From the NCBI GenBank assembly GCA_018432315.1, contig JAHDLB010000002.1, positions 186,001 through 250,000 on the forward strand: a DNA stretch of 64,000 nucleotides, given 5' to 3'. The notes beneath the pieces were generated by a model. The model did no database searches. It was not told the origin of the DNA and was given only the letters and a program-made list of their open reading frames with translations. Positions 35,981-45,436 of the stretch are shown in pieces; position 1 is the stretch's first letter, and each line of letters begins with the position of its first letter. Source of the stretch: Anaerolineae bacterium. Lineage in GTDB: Bacteria > Chloroflexota > Anaerolineae > Aggregatilineales > Aggregatilineaceae. The position numbers and the translations under genes were made by a program.

Positions 35981-36009
35981 AGTTTAGCATAGCGCCCGCG
36001 TTTCGTCAA
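35981..36009 (-). promoter_or_regulatory. Promoter of the infC operon
   Basis: TTGACG (36009-36004), a 17-base spacer and TAAACT (35986-35981). The predicted start near 35974 leaves a leader of ~40 bases with AGGAG. Confidence 0.72.
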
Positions 36010-36142
36010 CCGTAGCTCGCGGAAATCGCCGCGTGTGATGGCAGGCCGCGCGCCGGGGCGCGCCCGCCGCAACTCGCGCGCGTCCCACGCGTATACTATG
36101 CTACAATGAGGCAGTGGTTCGGCACGACGAGGGGAGGGACCT

Positions 36143-36769
36143 GTGGACTTCGTACGCGCGATCAAATTCCCATTCGATGATGAGGACTGGCCGGTCAAGG
36201 TGATCGTGGGAACGCTGCTCAGCTTCATCCCGTTTTTTGCGCCGGGCTACCAGGTGCGCGTGGCGCGCAACGTGATTCGCGGCGAGCGGCGCCCGCTGCC
36301 CGGCACGAGCAATCTGGGCCAGATCTTCGTTGACGGTGTGATGGCCTCGATCGCGCTGTTCATCTACTTCCTGCCGGCCACCCTGCTGATGTGCCTGATG
36401 ATCTTCCCCGCCATGTTGACCGGCGACGACGAACTGGGCGGCCTGATGATCTGCCTGTCGTCGGTCTGCATCGTCGGCTTCATGCTGCTGTACGCGATCC
36501 CGGCGACGGGCATGTACACGATGGGCGTGATCCGCTACGCCGAGACGGGCAATTTCTCCGAGTTCATGCGCTTTGGCGTGTTGTGGGCCGACGTGCGCGA
36601 CAACCTCGGCCTGCTGCTGACGCTGCTACTGTACTTCCTGGCGCTGGGGCTGATCGGGTCCGTGTTGAGCGTCACGGTGATTATTGTGCCCTTCCTGGGC
36701 TTCCTCTACCAGGTGGCGAGCGGGCACCTGATCGGGCAGGCCGGGCTAGAGATCTCGCGGGGGTATTGA
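36143..36769 (+). CDS. DUF4013-type membrane protein
   Basis: 208 residues from a GTG start with AGGGGAGGG just upstream. Four or more hydrophobic helices and the conserved opening FPFDDEDWPVKVIVGTLLSF, then GYQVRVARNVIRGE, fit the DUF4013 family, common in archaea and Chloroflexota. Function unknown. A gene for a small membrane protein begins one base after the stop codon, so both are likely made from one mRNA. Confidence 0.8.
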   Translation: MDFVRAIKFPFDDEDWPVKVIVGTLLSFIPFFAPGYQVRVARNVIRGERRPLPGTSNLGQIFVDGVMASIALFIYFLPATLLMCLMIFPAMLTGDDELGGLMICLSSVCIVGFMLLYAIPATGMYTMGVIRYAETGNFSEFMRFGVLWADVRDNLGLLLTLLLYFLALGLIGSVLSVTVIIVPFLGFLYQVASGHLIGQAGLEISRGY

Positions 36770-36770
36770 T

Positions 36771-37124
36771 ATGCGCGACAGTGCACGTTTGGGGGCGACC
36801 CTGATCATCTGGCTGGCTTTTGCCGTGACGGTGGATATGCTTCTCACCACGCCCACCGGGGCTATCGCGGAGGCCGACGGCGCGACGGTGTTCGGGATCG
36901 TGCTGGTCATGGCGGTGGCGGCGCTGGTGAGCACCGTGTCGGTGTGGGCTGCCACGCGCGACAAGGGCGCGGAGCTGCAATCGCGCAGCAAGGCCAAGCG
37001 CAGCGGCGGCAGCCGCATCGAGCGGCTGGTCGAGACGCTGGACGATGACGAGATTTACGACCTGGAGGCGCTGCTGCTGGCCCGCGACGAACAGGCGCGC
37101 GACCGCCGGCACGAAGGGGGCTAG
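36771..37124 (+). CDS. Small two-helix membrane protein
   Basis: 117 residues. Two hydrophobic helices (~8-28 and ~40-60) are followed by a charged tail (SKAKRSGGSRIERLVETLDDDEIYDLEALL) that looks helical and SHOCT-like: a short C-terminal helix pair that often mediates oligomerisation. It is coupled to the DUF4013 gene. Unrecognised beyond that. It ends three bases before the convergent ferredoxin gene. Confidence 0.65.
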   Translation: MRDSARLGATLIIWLAFAVTVDMLLTTPTGAIAEADGATVFGIVLVMAVAALVSTVSVWAATRDKGAELQSRSKAKRSGGSRIERLVETLDDDEIYDLEALLLARDEQARDRRHEGG

Positions 37125-37127
37125 CCG

Positions 37128-37346
37128 CTAGAGCGGGTCGTGGCGCACCACCGCGCCGAACGGGCAGGAGGGAATGCACGTCAAACAGCCCCGGCAGCGC
37201 GCCGAGTCGACGAACGGCGCTTCCCCCCGATCGATTACCCGAATCGCTTTGCCCTGGCAGGCGGCTTTGGCGTAACAGGTCGTGCAGACGTGGCAGCGCG
37301 CGCTGTCGATCCTCAGCACGATCCAACTGCGACCGGAGCCTTCCAT
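37128..37346 (-). CDS. Small ferredoxin with two Cys-rich 4Fe-4S motifs
   Basis: 72 residues. Two cluster motifs: C-x2-C-x2-C-x5-C (CHVCTTCYAKAAC) and C-x2-C-x2-C-x3-CP (CRGCLTCIPSCP). The first motif has a wider last spacing than the classic x3, so it may hold a modified cluster. It probably carries electrons for an unidentified oxidoreductase; no redox partner is next to it. GAGG precedes the ATG and TATAAT lies upstream on the minus strand (37381-37376). Confidence 0.85.
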   Translation of the reverse strand: MEGSGRSWIVLRIDSARCHVCTTCYAKAACQGKAIRVIDRGEAPFVDSARCRGCLTCIPSCPFGAVVRHDPL

Positions 37347-37437
37347 ACGGCGGCCTCGTTTCTTCCGATGAATCTATTATAGTACGGGTTACCCCCTGTG
37401 AATCAACCCAGGCCGCGCGCCCTCCGCGACGGGCATT

Positions 37438-37466
37438 TTGTGCTGCCGTCCACGAAGCGTTATACT
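37438..37466 (+). promoter_or_regulatory. Promoter of the VOC-family gene
   Basis: TTGTGC (37438-37443), a 17-base spacer and TATACT (37461-37466). The leader of ~45 bases ends in AGGAGG, seven bases before the ATG. Confidence 0.65.
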
Positions 37467-37516
37467 GGGAGCGAGATAGCACGAATGTTCTGTCCCGTCC
37501 TTCACAGGAGGCCGCC

Positions 37517-37927
37517 ATGCGCGCTCAGATCGCCCTGATCACGATTTTCACCGACGATATGCCCGCCATGCTGCGCTTTTACCGGGACGTGCTCGGTTTC
37601 GAGCCGCAGCACGCCCCCGACAGCGACGCGCCCGACTACGTCGAGTTCAAGCACGACGGCGTGCGGTTCGCGCTGTGCCGCCGCGCGGTGATGGCCCAGA
37701 CCGGGCTGCCCGGCTATACCGAGCCGTTCGCCGGACATCCGTTCGAGCTGGCGTTCCCGTGCGACTCGCCGGAGAACGTCGACGCGAGCTACGCGGCCCT
37801 GGTCGCCCAGGGCGCGGCAGCCATCAAGGGACCGGCGGACATGCCCTGGAACCAGCGCACGGCATTCATCGCCGATCCCGACGGCAACATTCACGAGATC
37901 TTCGCCGACCTGCCGCCTAAGGCGTAA
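37517..37927 (+). CDS. VOC-family (glyoxalase/bleomycin-resistance-like) protein
   Basis: 136 residues, one pair of beta-alpha-beta-beta-beta units. FYRDVLGFEP, YVEFKHDGVRFALC and the C-terminal FIADPDGNIHEIF are typical of vicinal-oxygen-chelate proteins, which bind a metal through His and Glu residues (H and E of GNIHEIF). Substrates vary widely (glyoxal adducts, antibiotics, dioxygenase substrates) and none can be inferred. AGGAGG precedes the ATG. Convergent with the PhzF gene, four bases apart. Confidence 0.87.
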   Translation: MRAQIALITIFTDDMPAMLRFYRDVLGFEPQHAPDSDAPDYVEFKHDGVRFALCRRAVMAQTGLPGYTEPFAGHPFELAFPCDSPENVDASYAALVAQGAAAIKGPADMPWNQRTAFIADPDGNIHEIFADLPPKA

Positions 37928-37931
37928 GGCA

Positions 37932-38876
37932 TCACCAGGACAGGGTGCCCTCGATCACCGGGACGGTCTGGCCGCCGACGCGCACCATCTCGATCGCGCC
38001 CGGCGCGCCATCGACCTCGATCGTGATCCGGCTGGGGCGCTGCATCTCGATCCCCTGCTCGGAGACGAACGTCGTCGTGGGCGGCGTCGCCGGGACGATC
38101 CCGTGCTCGACCAGGTAGGCGCCCAGGCCGCCGCTGGCCGAGCCGGTCGCCGGGTCCTCGCTGACGCCCAGGCCGGGCGCGAACATGCGCGTGTGAACGG
38201 CGGCGTCCGGGCCGGTCGTTTCCGTGGTGAGGACCATCACCGCGTCGTTGCACCGCTGGACCGGGTCCAGTTCGGCGAACAGCGCACCGAGGGCGGCGGT
38301 ATCCTGGCGCTTGGGCGTCATGCTATGGACGTCGCGCAGCGAGCGCACCGGCACGAACAACTGCCGGATGCCGGTCGAGACGACCTGCACCGGCCAGCCC
38401 GTCGCGGTGATGGCGTCCGGCTCCAGGCCCAGCGCCCGCGCCAGGCGGGCGGCCTGGTCCGGCGTGGCCGCCGCGTGGAATTCGGGCGCCTGGTGATCCA
38501 TCACCACGCGCGTCACGGCGCCGCCGCGCACGTGCAGCGCCGCCGCCCGCACGCCCACGCCCAGCTCGAAGCGGACCGTCGTCACCGGCTCTTGCAGGAC
38601 CACCCGCCCCAGGCGGGCCAGCACCCAGTGCGTGCCCACGACCGGGTGCCCGGCGAAGGGCAGCTCGGACTCCGGCGTGAAGATGCGCACCTTGAAATCG
38701 GCGGCGGGATCGTCCGGCGGAAGGACGAACGTGGTTTCGGACAGGTTCATCTCGCGGGCGATGCGCTGCATCTGCGGGGCGTCCAGCCCTGCCGCGTCGG
38801 GGAACACGGCCAGCGGGTTGCCGCCAAAGGCGCGATCGGTGAACACATCGACCTGGAGAAACGGGTATCGGGGCAT
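37932..38876 (-). CDS. PhzF-family isomerase-like protein
   Basis: 314 residues. The PhzF fold (two diaminopimelate-epimerase-like halves) is shown by YPFLQVDVFTDRAFGGNPLAV, the catalytic Glu in NLSETTFV, and ESELPFAGHPVVGTHWVL, plus EDPATGSASGGLGAYL in the second half. PhzF isomerises a phenazine precursor; most bacterial members have unknown substrates, and no phenazine genes are present here. AAAGGAG lies 11 bases before the ATG. Confidence 0.9.
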   Translation of the reverse strand: MPRYPFLQVDVFTDRAFGGNPLAVFPDAAGLDAPQMQRIAREMNLSETTFVLPPDDPAADFKVRIFTPESELPFAGHPVVGTHWVLARLGRVVLQEPVTTVRFELGVGVRAAALHVRGGAVTRVVMDHQAPEFHAAATPDQAARLARALGLEPDAITATGWPVQVVSTGIRQLFVPVRSLRDVHSMTPKRQDTAALGALFAELDPVQRCNDAVMVLTTETTGPDAAVHTRMFAPGLGVSEDPATGSASGGLGAYLVEHGIVPATPPTTTFVSEQGIEMQRPSRITIEVDGAPGAIEMVRVGGQTVPVIEGTLSW

Positions 38877-39056
38877 AGCGGTGCGACTCCTTTGCTGCGT
38901 CAGGACGCCAACGGGCGACCAAATGTAAAAAACTTAGAGAAACGCCCTCTGAATCTGGTAAAGGCGCTTTCGCTGATCGTTCTCTCGTGTTACCGTAAAA
39001 TATGATGCATACTATGTCTGTGGATGAATGGTTACGCTGGACCGTGGCAGGCTATT

Positions 39057-39710
39057 ATGACTCCTTTGGAACGTTGGACCAAGCAGATACAGGACGCGAT
39101 AGCCGAGAACAGCGCCCTGCGCGAAGGGCTGCAAGACGACGAGGTAATGCCCCTCATCGACTGGGGCGCCCGGCAGGCCGAGCAGCTCGGCGCGCGCATG
39201 TCCGCGCCCGCTGCCCCCGAGCCGGACGAGGAACAGGTCGCCAACACGGCCTATTCGCTGGTGCGCCTGATGACGCGCGTCACCTGGCTGGCGGTGTATC
39301 GTCACAAGAAAGACGAAACCTGGCTCACGCGCACCTTCCAGACCATCAACGCCCTCAACCGCGAGCTGAACGGTCCGGACGCGCCCATCTTCTCCGACGA
39401 CGAGATCGCGGCCTGGATCGCCAGCCACGCGCAGTACAGCAACGCCGAGCTGGTGAATAACCTGATCGCGCACCTGTCGCCGGCCCCTGCCGGGGACGAG
39501 GCCGAACCCCCCGCCGCCTCGTCCACCCCACCCGCTTCGCTCCCCGGACGGGAACCCGGCCCGGCGGCGGAACCACCCGCCCGGCCCGCCTCACTTCCGG
39601 GGCGGGAACCCGGCCCGCCGGCTGAGCCACCCACCCGGCCCGCCTCACTCCCCGGACGGGAAGCGGAGCCGCCTGTTGACCCTGCTTCTCACCCAGGAGA
39701 TAGTTCGTAA
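39057..39710 (+). CDS. Hypothetical protein with Pro-rich tandem-repeat tail
   Basis: 217 residues. The first ~140 residues are mainly helical and soluble (MTPLERWTKQIQDAIAEN..., WLTRTFQTINALNRELN); the rest is an 18-residue repeat of the type RPASLPGREPGPxAEPP. No membrane helix. I chose the ATG at 39057 because GGCAGG precedes it. Its TAA abuts the ATG of the PLD gene (TAAATG), so the two are probably co-translated. Unrecognised. Confidence 0.65.
   Translation: MTPLERWTKQIQDAIAENSALREGLQDDEVMPLIDWGARQAEQLGARMSAPAAPEPDEEQVANTAYSLVRLMTRVTWLAVYRHKKDETWLTRTFQTINALNRELNGPDAPIFSDDEIAAWIASHAQYSNAELVNNLIAHLSPAPAGDEAEPPAASSTPPASLPGREPGPAAEPPARPASLPGREPGPPAEPPTRPASLPGREAEPPVDPASHPGDSS
39531..39671 (+). 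repeat. 54-bp tandem repeat in coding sequence
   Basis: About 2.6 copies with a period of exactly 54 bases; copies start at 39531, 39585 and 39639. They encode the 18-residue Pro-rich unit. Base differences between copies are few, which suggests recent slippage. Confidence 0.85.
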
Positions 39711-40976
39711 ATGACGAAAACTCCCAGCCGCCGGCAGCGGCGCGGCACCGGCTCCTCCACGGCGACACCCCGCCGCGTGCAGATCGGAACGACCAGCGGC
39801 TTGATCATCGTAGCCCTCGTCTTTTTCGTTCAGTTCGTGCTGGACATCGACGTGCTGCACCTGGACGAGCCCACGCTGACGCCCGTTTCGACCGCATCCA
39901 CACCCGCCCAAACGCCGTCGTTGACGGCGCCCACGCCCCACCCGACGATCGTCGCCGCCGCGCCGGGCGAGGCGCTGGTGCCCATTCCCGGCGGCTACGA
40001 TGGCGGCTGGTTCCAGTTGTATTTCACCGAGCCGATCAACACCCGCGACGAAAGCCGGTTCACCGGCTCCCCGGTCGAGGAAGCGCTGGTCGCGGCCCTG
40101 GACGGGGCGCGGTCCACCATCGACGCGGCGCTGTTCGAGATGAACTCGCAGCCGGTGACCGATGCGCTGCTGCGCGCTCACGAGCGCGGGGTTCGCGTGC
40201 GGATCGTGACCGATGGCGAGTACGGCCTGGAGCGCCCCGACGGGACCTTCGACCAGATCGAGTTCTCCGGGATCGAGCTGCGCTCGGACCAGGCGCGGCG
40301 CGGGCTGATGCACAACAAGTTTTTCGTGATCGACAGCCTGTACGTGTGGACCGGCTCGACCAACGTCACGCATAATGGGTTATACAATAACAATAACAAC
40401 GCGATGCTGATCCGCTCGTCGCGGCTGGCGCAGAACTTCACCGCCGAGTTCGAGGAGATGTTTGGCGGCAGCTTCGGCGTGACCTCGCCCGCCACCATCC
40501 CGAACCCGGTGGTGACGATTGACGGCACGCCGATCGAAACGGTTTTCGAGGCCGAGGGCGACGTCCCGGCGCGGCTGGTCGAGTTGATCACCAACGCGCG
40601 CTCGGTGCGGTTCATGGCCTTTTCGCTCACGCGGGACGACCTGATCCAGCCGATGGCGGCGCGCGCCCAGGCGGGCGAGCTGGACGTCATGGGCGTGATC
40701 GAGGCCAGCCAGCGCCGGTTCCTGACCGATCTGGTGTGCGCCGGGCTGCCCGTCCGGCAGGACGGCAATCCGAACATCCTGCACCACAAGGTGTTCATCA
40801 TCGACGAGTCGATCGTCGTCATGGGATCGTTCAATTTTTCGGGCAACGCTGCCGACAGCAACGATGAGAACACGCTCATCATCCACAACACGGCGATTGC
40901 CCGCGCCTACCTGGAAGAATTCGCCCGCCGCTGGAACGAGAGCCAGCCTATCCCGGAATCTGAGTTCGACTGCTAA
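39711..40976 (+). CDS. Membrane-anchored phospholipase D-like protein (two HKD motifs)
   Basis: 421 residues. One membrane helix (~28-46), a Thr/Pro-rich spacer, then two PLD domains with HxKxxxxD motifs: [18 protein letters not shown] and [20 protein letters not shown]. The paired HKD motifs form one active site in this superfamily, which cleaves phosphodiester bonds in lipids or nucleic acids. The layout, an external single-domain pair with no extra lipid-binding domain, also fits the Nuc-type endonucleases, so DNA or phospholipid is equally possible as substrate. It directly follows the repeat-tail gene. Confidence 0.87.
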   Translation: MTKTPSRRQRRGTGSSTATPRRVQIGTTSGLIIVALVFFVQFVLDIDVLHLDEPTLTPVSTASTPAQTPSLTAPTPHPTIVAAAPGEALVPIPGGYDGGWFQLYFTEPINTRDESRFTGSPVEEALVAALDGARSTIDAALFEMNSQPVTDALLRAHERGVRVRIVTDGEYGLERPDGTFDQIEFSGIELRSDQARRGLMHNKFFVIDSLYVWTGSTNVTHNGLYNNNNNAMLIRSSRLAQNFTAEFEEMFGGSFGVTSPATIPNPVVTIDGTPIETVFEAEGDVPARLVELITNARSVRFMAFSLTRDDLIQPMAARAQAGELDVMGVIEASQRRFLTDLVCAGLPVRQDGNPNILHHKVFIIDESIVVMGSFNFSGNAADSNDENTLIIHNTAIARAYLEEFARRWNESQPIPESEFDC

Positions 40977-41003
40977 CCGGTACCCGGCGTGAGGGGGATC
41001 ACC

Positions 41004-42056
41004 ATGAGCGAGACGGATACGCCAACCTCGAAAGACGTGCTGAACAGCCTGAACCTGCTGCGCAGCGAGGACCCTGCCGACCGCAAGCGGGCGATCGCGA
41101 TCCTGGCGCCGCTGCGCGAGGACCCGCGCGTGCAGCAGGTCTTCGAGCACCTGTACGAGAACGATCCCGATCCGGAGATCCGCCAGCTCGCCTGGCGCGC
41201 CATCAACGAGGCCGGGCCATCGATCCCCGCCCCGGCACCGGCTCCCCCCGCGCCAGCCGCCGCGCCGCGCCAGGGACGGCTGCGGCGGAAGGCATCCAAC
41301 TCGTCGCGGGGCGTGTTCCTGATCAACCCGGCGAACGCCAGCTTTCTGGCCCGCGAATCGCAGCGGCGGCGTCCGCGGCGGCTGGCGGGGTGCCTGTGGC
41401 TGGTGCTGGCGCTCGCGCTGCTGGCGGTTGCGGCGCTGCTGGTGGTGATGGTCGCGCCCGACTGGGTCGACTGGTACCGCCTGGAACAGGACGGCGTCGA
41501 GGTCGATGGCGCCGTGGTCGAGCGGCGCGTGGCCGACGACGATTACCGGGGCGAGCGCTACTTCCTGCGCTACAGCTTCAACGTCCCCCTCGCCGCGCCG
41601 GACGGCGTGCAGGTGGAAGGCGAGCAGGCTGTCGCCAGCCGCGACTATGCCGCGCTCGGCGAGGGCGACGCGGTGACGGTGACCTACCTGCTCGACGACC
41701 CGGACGTGTCGCGCATCGCGCAGGACGATCCCCGCGACGAGGAGCGCTACTGGATCACGGCGCTGGCGGTCGCGCTGGTGGCGTTGGTGTTCGTCGCGCT
41801 GGGGATGGCGTTCCGTCAGCGCAGGCGGCTCGCCGGGCGCCTGATCCGGGGGCAGGTCGTGGCATGCACCGGCATCCCGGACGCCGAGGGCGACTACACC
41901 GTCAAGCTGCGCTACCGGTTCCACTCGCCGGACGGCAAGGTGCTCGTGCGCCAGGCGACCCAGATTCGCAACGACATGAAGACGACCCGGCTGCCGGAGC
42001 CCGGCACGCCGGTCGCGGTTTACTACCGCAGCGACCGGTCGTACCGGCTGCTGTAA
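41004..42056 (+). CDS. HEAT-like / DUF3592-like membrane protein
   Basis: 350 residues. Residues 10-75 look like a short HEAT repeat pair ([36 protein letters not shown]), then a Pro/Ala linker and basic segment, a membrane helix (~134-154), an external beta-rich domain ([23 protein letters not shown]), a second helix (~253-272), and another beta-rich domain ([17 protein letters not shown]). The two beta-rich stretches resemble DUF3592. Function unknown. Started at the ATG at 41004 with GAGGGGGA upstream. Confidence 0.68.
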   Translation: MSETDTPTSKDVLNSLNLLRSEDPADRKRAIAILAPLREDPRVQQVFEHLYENDPDPEIRQLAWRAINEAGPSIPAPAPAPPAPAAAPRQGRLRRKASNSSRGVFLINPANASFLARESQRRRPRRLAGCLWLVLALALLAVAALLVVMVAPDWVDWYRLEQDGVEVDGAVVERRVADDDYRGERYFLRYSFNVPLAAPDGVQVEGEQAVASRDYAALGEGDAVTVTYLLDDPDVSRIAQDDPRDEERYWITALAVALVALVFVALGMAFRQRRRLAGRLIRGQVVACTGIPDAEGDYTVKLRYRFHSPDGKVLVRQATQIRNDMKTTRLPEPGTPVAVYYRSDRSYRLL

Positions 42057-42091
42057 CGCGTTCTCTTGCTCACCCGATCCGAGGTTCGTTT

Positions 42092-42766
42092 ATGATCGTC
42101 CAAATCTATACCATGCAAACGCCCGACGAAGCCCGCGCAGTCGCCGGGCTTGGCGTGAATCACGTCGGGATCACGCCGTCCGCGCTGGGGCTGCCCGGCG
42201 AGGTCGACCTGCCCACCGCCCGCGCCATCGCCGGGGCGGTGCGCGGCATGGCGACGACGGTCGCGCTGTCGGTCGATGAAGACCCGGACGCGATCGAGGC
42301 TATGGTCCGCGCCGTCGAGCCGGACATCCTGCACCTGTGCGGCGAGTTTGGGACGGTGCCGCCGCCCGCGATCCGCGCGCTGCGCGAGCGCCTGCCGGGC
42401 GTCGAGATCATGCAGGCGATCCCGGTCGGCGGGACGGAGTCCATCGGCGACGCCCTGGCCTATCAGGACGTGGCCGACTACCTGATCCTCGACACGAAAG
42501 ACGCCGCGGTGACCGGCGTGGGCGCCAGCGGCCAGACTCACGACTGGTCGATCAGCCGCGCCATCGTCGAGGCCGTGCGGATCCCCGTGATCCTGGCCGG
42601 TGGCCTGGGGCCAGAGAACGTCGCGGACGCGATCCGCGCCGTGCGGCCCTGGGGCGTGGACTCGCTCACGCACACCAACGCGCCCCTGCCGGGCGGCGGC
42701 TTTCGCAAGGACCTGGAGCGCATCGGGGCGTTCGTGCGGGCGGCGCGCGAGGCAGCGGGCGCATGA
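42092..42766 (+). CDS. TrpF-like (phosphoribosylanthranilate isomerase-like) protein lacking the catalytic Cys
   Basis: 224 residues, a complete TIM barrel. It aligns with TrpF in the catalytic-acid strand ([13 protein letters not shown], Asp conserved), in QTHDWSI, and in the phosphate loop ([22 protein letters not shown]). TrpF needs a Cys in its first strand (KICG); here that strand reads MIVQIYTM, so the Cys is Tyr. The end of the last phosphate loop (SSGVE in TrpF) is also changed (SLTHTNA). It is therefore unlikely to make tryptophan and may do a related Amadori-type or sugar-phosphate isomerisation. GAGG precedes the ATG. It overlaps the PfkB kinase gene by four bases (ATGA). Confidence 0.75.
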   Translation: MIVQIYTMQTPDEARAVAGLGVNHVGITPSALGLPGEVDLPTARAIAGAVRGMATTVALSVDEDPDAIEAMVRAVEPDILHLCGEFGTVPPPAIRALRERLPGVEIMQAIPVGGTESIGDALAYQDVADYLILDTKDAAVTGVGASGQTHDWSISRAIVEAVRIPVILAGGLGPENVADAIRAVRPWGVDSLTHTNAPLPGGGFRKDLERIGAFVRAAREAAGA

Positions 42767-43716
42767 CCGACCGGCCCGTGATCGCCCTGGGCGATGCCAA
42801 TGTGGACCTCGTGATCTGCCTGCCGGACCGCGCGGCGGGCAAGGCCGACATGAGCGGATCGGTGCCGCGCCTGTTCGGCGGCGGCTCGGTGGCGAACGTG
42901 GCCGTGGCGCTGGCCCGGCTGGACGTGCCGGTGAGCTTTGTGGGCATGATTGGCGACGACGGCTACGGGCGGTTCGTCCAGGCCGACCTGCAGGGCGAAG
43001 GCGTGGACACGTCCGGGCTGTGCGTCAGCCGCGAGGCCATGACGCCGATGGTGATCGCCCTGATCGAGCCATCCGGCGAGCGGATGATCGTCGTCTGGCC
43101 GCCCGAAGGCGGCGCGGACAAGCGACTCGCACCGGAGCACGTGAATCGCGGCGCGATCGCCGGGGCGGCGTGGCTCCACACGTCGGGCATGATCATGCGC
43201 AATTCGCCGTCCCGCGAGGCCGCCCTGCACGCCATGCGGCTGGCGCGTGACGCCGGGGTGCCGGTGTCGCTCGATCTCAACCTGCGGCTGGAGCTGTGGG
43301 GCTGGGGCGACGACATCGCCGCGACGATGGCGCAGGCGGTCGCCCTGGCCGACGTGGTGCTCGGCAGCGCGGACGAGGAGATCGCGCCGCTGGCCGGCGT
43401 CGAGCGGGTCGAGGACGCGGCGCGGTCGCTGGCCGCGGGGCAGCGGACCGTCGTGGCCCGCCTGGGCGAGGGGGGCGCGCTGGTGTGCGATCCCGCGGGA
43501 AGCCTGGCGCGCATCCCCGCCTTCTCGACGGAGGTGGTCGATACGCTCGGCGCGGGGGACGCGTTCAACGGCGGGTTCATCGCCGCCCGGCTGGCCGGCT
43601 GCGACTGGGCCGAGGCGGCGCGCTGGGGCAATGCCGTCGCCGCGCTGAAGATCGCGCGGTCCGGGGCGCGGGGCACGCCGGCGCGCGCGGAAGTCCTGCG
43701 CCTGTTGGGCGGCTAG
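42763..43716 (+). CDS. PfkB-family (ribokinase-like) sugar kinase
   Basis: 317 residues. The N-terminal glycine-rich motif ([18 protein letters not shown]) and the C-terminal signature [13 protein letters not shown] with the catalytic Asp of GAGD are typical of the family, which phosphorylates sugars, nucleosides or fructosamines with ATP. The substrate cannot be read from sequence. The start codon overlaps the stop of the TrpF-like gene, so the two products are expected in matched amounts and probably act in the same pathway. Confidence 0.9.
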   Translation: MTDRPVIALGDANVDLVICLPDRAAGKADMSGSVPRLFGGGSVANVAVALARLDVPVSFVGMIGDDGYGRFVQADLQGEGVDTSGLCVSREAMTPMVIALIEPSGERMIVVWPPEGGADKRLAPEHVNRGAIAGAAWLHTSGMIMRNSPSREAALHAMRLARDAGVPVSLDLNLRLELWGWGDDIAATMAQAVALADVVLGSADEEIAPLAGVERVEDAARSLAAGQRTVVARLGEGGALVCDPAGSLARIPAFSTEVVDTLGAGDAFNGGFIAARLAGCDWAEAARWGNAVAALKIARSGARGTPARAEVLRLLGG

Positions 43717-43810
43717 CCTCCCTCTATTTGACGCTTCACATACTCCTGTAGGATGCTGTACTATAATACGGTGAAGTTCGTCCAATCCCATCATACAGGA
43801 GCTTGCACCG

Positions 43811-45367
43811 ATGCAAACAATCTCGAGAACTGTGGCGCTTCTCGCCGTTGTGGCGGCGCTGGTCGCCGGGGTGATGCCGTGGAGCAGCGCGGCGACGCCC
43901 GCCGAGGCCGGCGGCACGTGGTCAGCCTGGCTGTACAACCCGGAAGCGGGCCGGTTGGTCCATGCTTTCCCGGATGGCACCCCGCCGGTCGAGATACCCT
44001 TCCCGCTGCCGCCCGACACGTCGCGCTATCCCAGCCTGAACCAGGTCGCGATCTCGCCGGACGGGTCGCTGCTGGCGATGTGCCTGTACAACGACAGCGA
44101 CGAGTTCAGCGTGCGCGTCTACGACATCTATAACGAGGTGTACGTCGCGGCCTATATCCCCGGCGGCCCCGTGATCGAATGCGGCCTCACGCCGGAGTCG
44201 TTCAGCGCGGATGGCACCCAGGTCGCCGTCGGCATCTTCAACCACTATCCCGATCCCGCCGACCCGCGCCCGGAGTGGGAGCTGGTCGTGATGCAGATGA
44301 ACACGAGCGCCATCCTGCACCGCATCGACGCCACCTCGCCCGCGATCACGGCGCTGGGCGTGGACGCCAGCGGATCGGTCCCGTTCGTGCGGTGGTTCGA
44401 CATGGCGACGCCATCCTTCCCCGGCGTGCTGGCGTTCATCCCCGTGCGTTGGGGGACCGAAGGCTTTCCCGAGTATCCGAGCATGGTCTGGCAGCTTGGC
44501 GATGGCTCGGTGTCGATCGGCGGGCCCTATGGCAAGACCTCGCTCGACCTGCTGCCCAACCCCAGCGAAGCCGTGTGGATCGACGAGGACGACGCGTTTC
44601 CCAAAGGCGAGCTAATGGGGCCGGGCTACCTGTTCAACATCGTGATGTATTCCAACAAGGCCGGCGAGCGGTACCCGATCTTCAGCGGCGCCGGCCAGAT
44701 CGTGGGCTCGTCGGTGTTCGTCGACAACGGGCGCCGGCTGGCGATCCGGACCTTCGACGGCATGAGTGACGCCGAGCAGTGGTGGGTGCTGGAGCGCAGC
44801 GGAGAATACCGGGCGCTGCCCATCCCGCCCCGCGTGTACCAGGTGTGGGGCACGGTCGATGGCTATACCTTCATGACGGGCGGCAGCGATCCGAGCGCCA
44901 GGCCGGAGCTGCACTACCACCGGTTCACCGGCGGGCCCGCGCCCGATCAGTTCATCGCCTGGACCGGGACGCCCGGCGGATACTGGAGCATCATCTGGGC
45001 CAACCCGCTGGAAGGCGAGGCGGGCATGGCGCCCTTCGCATCGCTGACCATCATCGGCCCGCCGCCGGTCATGACGGACACGCCCGCGCCGGTGACGCCG
45101 CCGGTTGGCGGGGTGCTGGCGCCGGGCGGGACGGCGCGCGTCCAGACCACCGAGGGCGACATGCTGCGCGTCCGCACCGGGCCGGGGCTGAGCTTCGCCA
45201 TCTCGACCCAACTGGCGGACGGCACGCTGGTGTCGGTGCTCGAAGGGCCGGTGAGCGCGGATGGCCTGAACTGGTGGCGCATCGAGGCGCCGGGGCGCGG
45301 CAGCGGGTGGGCCGTCGAGGGGGTGATGGACGGCGGCAGCTTCCTGCAAACGCTGGTGCCGCAATAA
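43811..45367 (+). CDS. Secreted protein with C-terminal SH3 domain
   Basis: 518 residues. Signal peptide (~1-28), then a propeller-like region with motifs such as LNQVAISPDGSLLAM, and from ~435 a bacterial SH3 domain (MLRVRTGPGLSFAISTQLAD ... LNWWRIEAPG) of the type that binds cell-wall peptides. No catalytic motif seen. It resembles the other exported propeller protein at 29686. AGGAG lies before the ATG; TATAAT (43762-43767) is the likely -10 box, without a clear -35. Confidence 0.75.
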   Translation: MQTISRTVALLAVVAALVAGVMPWSSAATPAEAGGTWSAWLYNPEAGRLVHAFPDGTPPVEIPFPLPPDTSRYPSLNQVAISPDGSLLAMCLYNDSDEFSVRVYDIYNEVYVAAYIPGGPVIECGLTPESFSADGTQVAVGIFNHYPDPADPRPEWELVVMQMNTSAILHRIDATSPAITALGVDASGSVPFVRWFDMATPSFPGVLAFIPVRWGTEGFPEYPSMVWQLGDGSVSIGGPYGKTSLDLLPNPSEAVWIDEDDAFPKGELMGPGYLFNIVMYSNKAGERYPIFSGAGQIVGSSVFVDNGRRLAIRTFDGMSDAEQWWVLERSGEYRALPIPPRVYQVWGTVDGYTFMTGGSDPSARPELHYHRFTGGPAPDQFIAWTGTPGGYWSIIWANPLEGEAGMAPFASLTIIGPPPVMTDTPAPVTPPVGGVLAPGGTARVQTTEGDMLRVRTGPGLSFAISTQLADGTLVSVLEGPVSADGLNWWRIEAPGRGSGWAVEGVMDGGSFLQTLVPQ

Positions 45368-45386
45368 GCCGCTGAGCAAAACAAAC

Positions 45387-45415
45387 CGGGGGCGATCCGG
45401 ACCGGATCGCCCCCG
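45387..45415 (-). terminator. Strong hairpin terminator between convergent genes
   Basis: A perfect 13-bp GC-rich stem (45387-45399 with 45403-45415) with a 3-base loop, 21 bases after the minus-strand stop and 19 bases after the + strand stop. The minus side has a mixed T-rich tract (TTTGTTTT), so it serves the minus gene better; it may work both ways. Confidence 0.75.
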
Positions 45416-45436
45416 TGCTCGTGTCAGGCGGTGGGG

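Noticed and set aside
35988-35990. ATG as start of infC
   Set aside because: It overlaps the -10 box of the operon promoter and has no ribosome site, while AGGAG sits before an ATC downstream.
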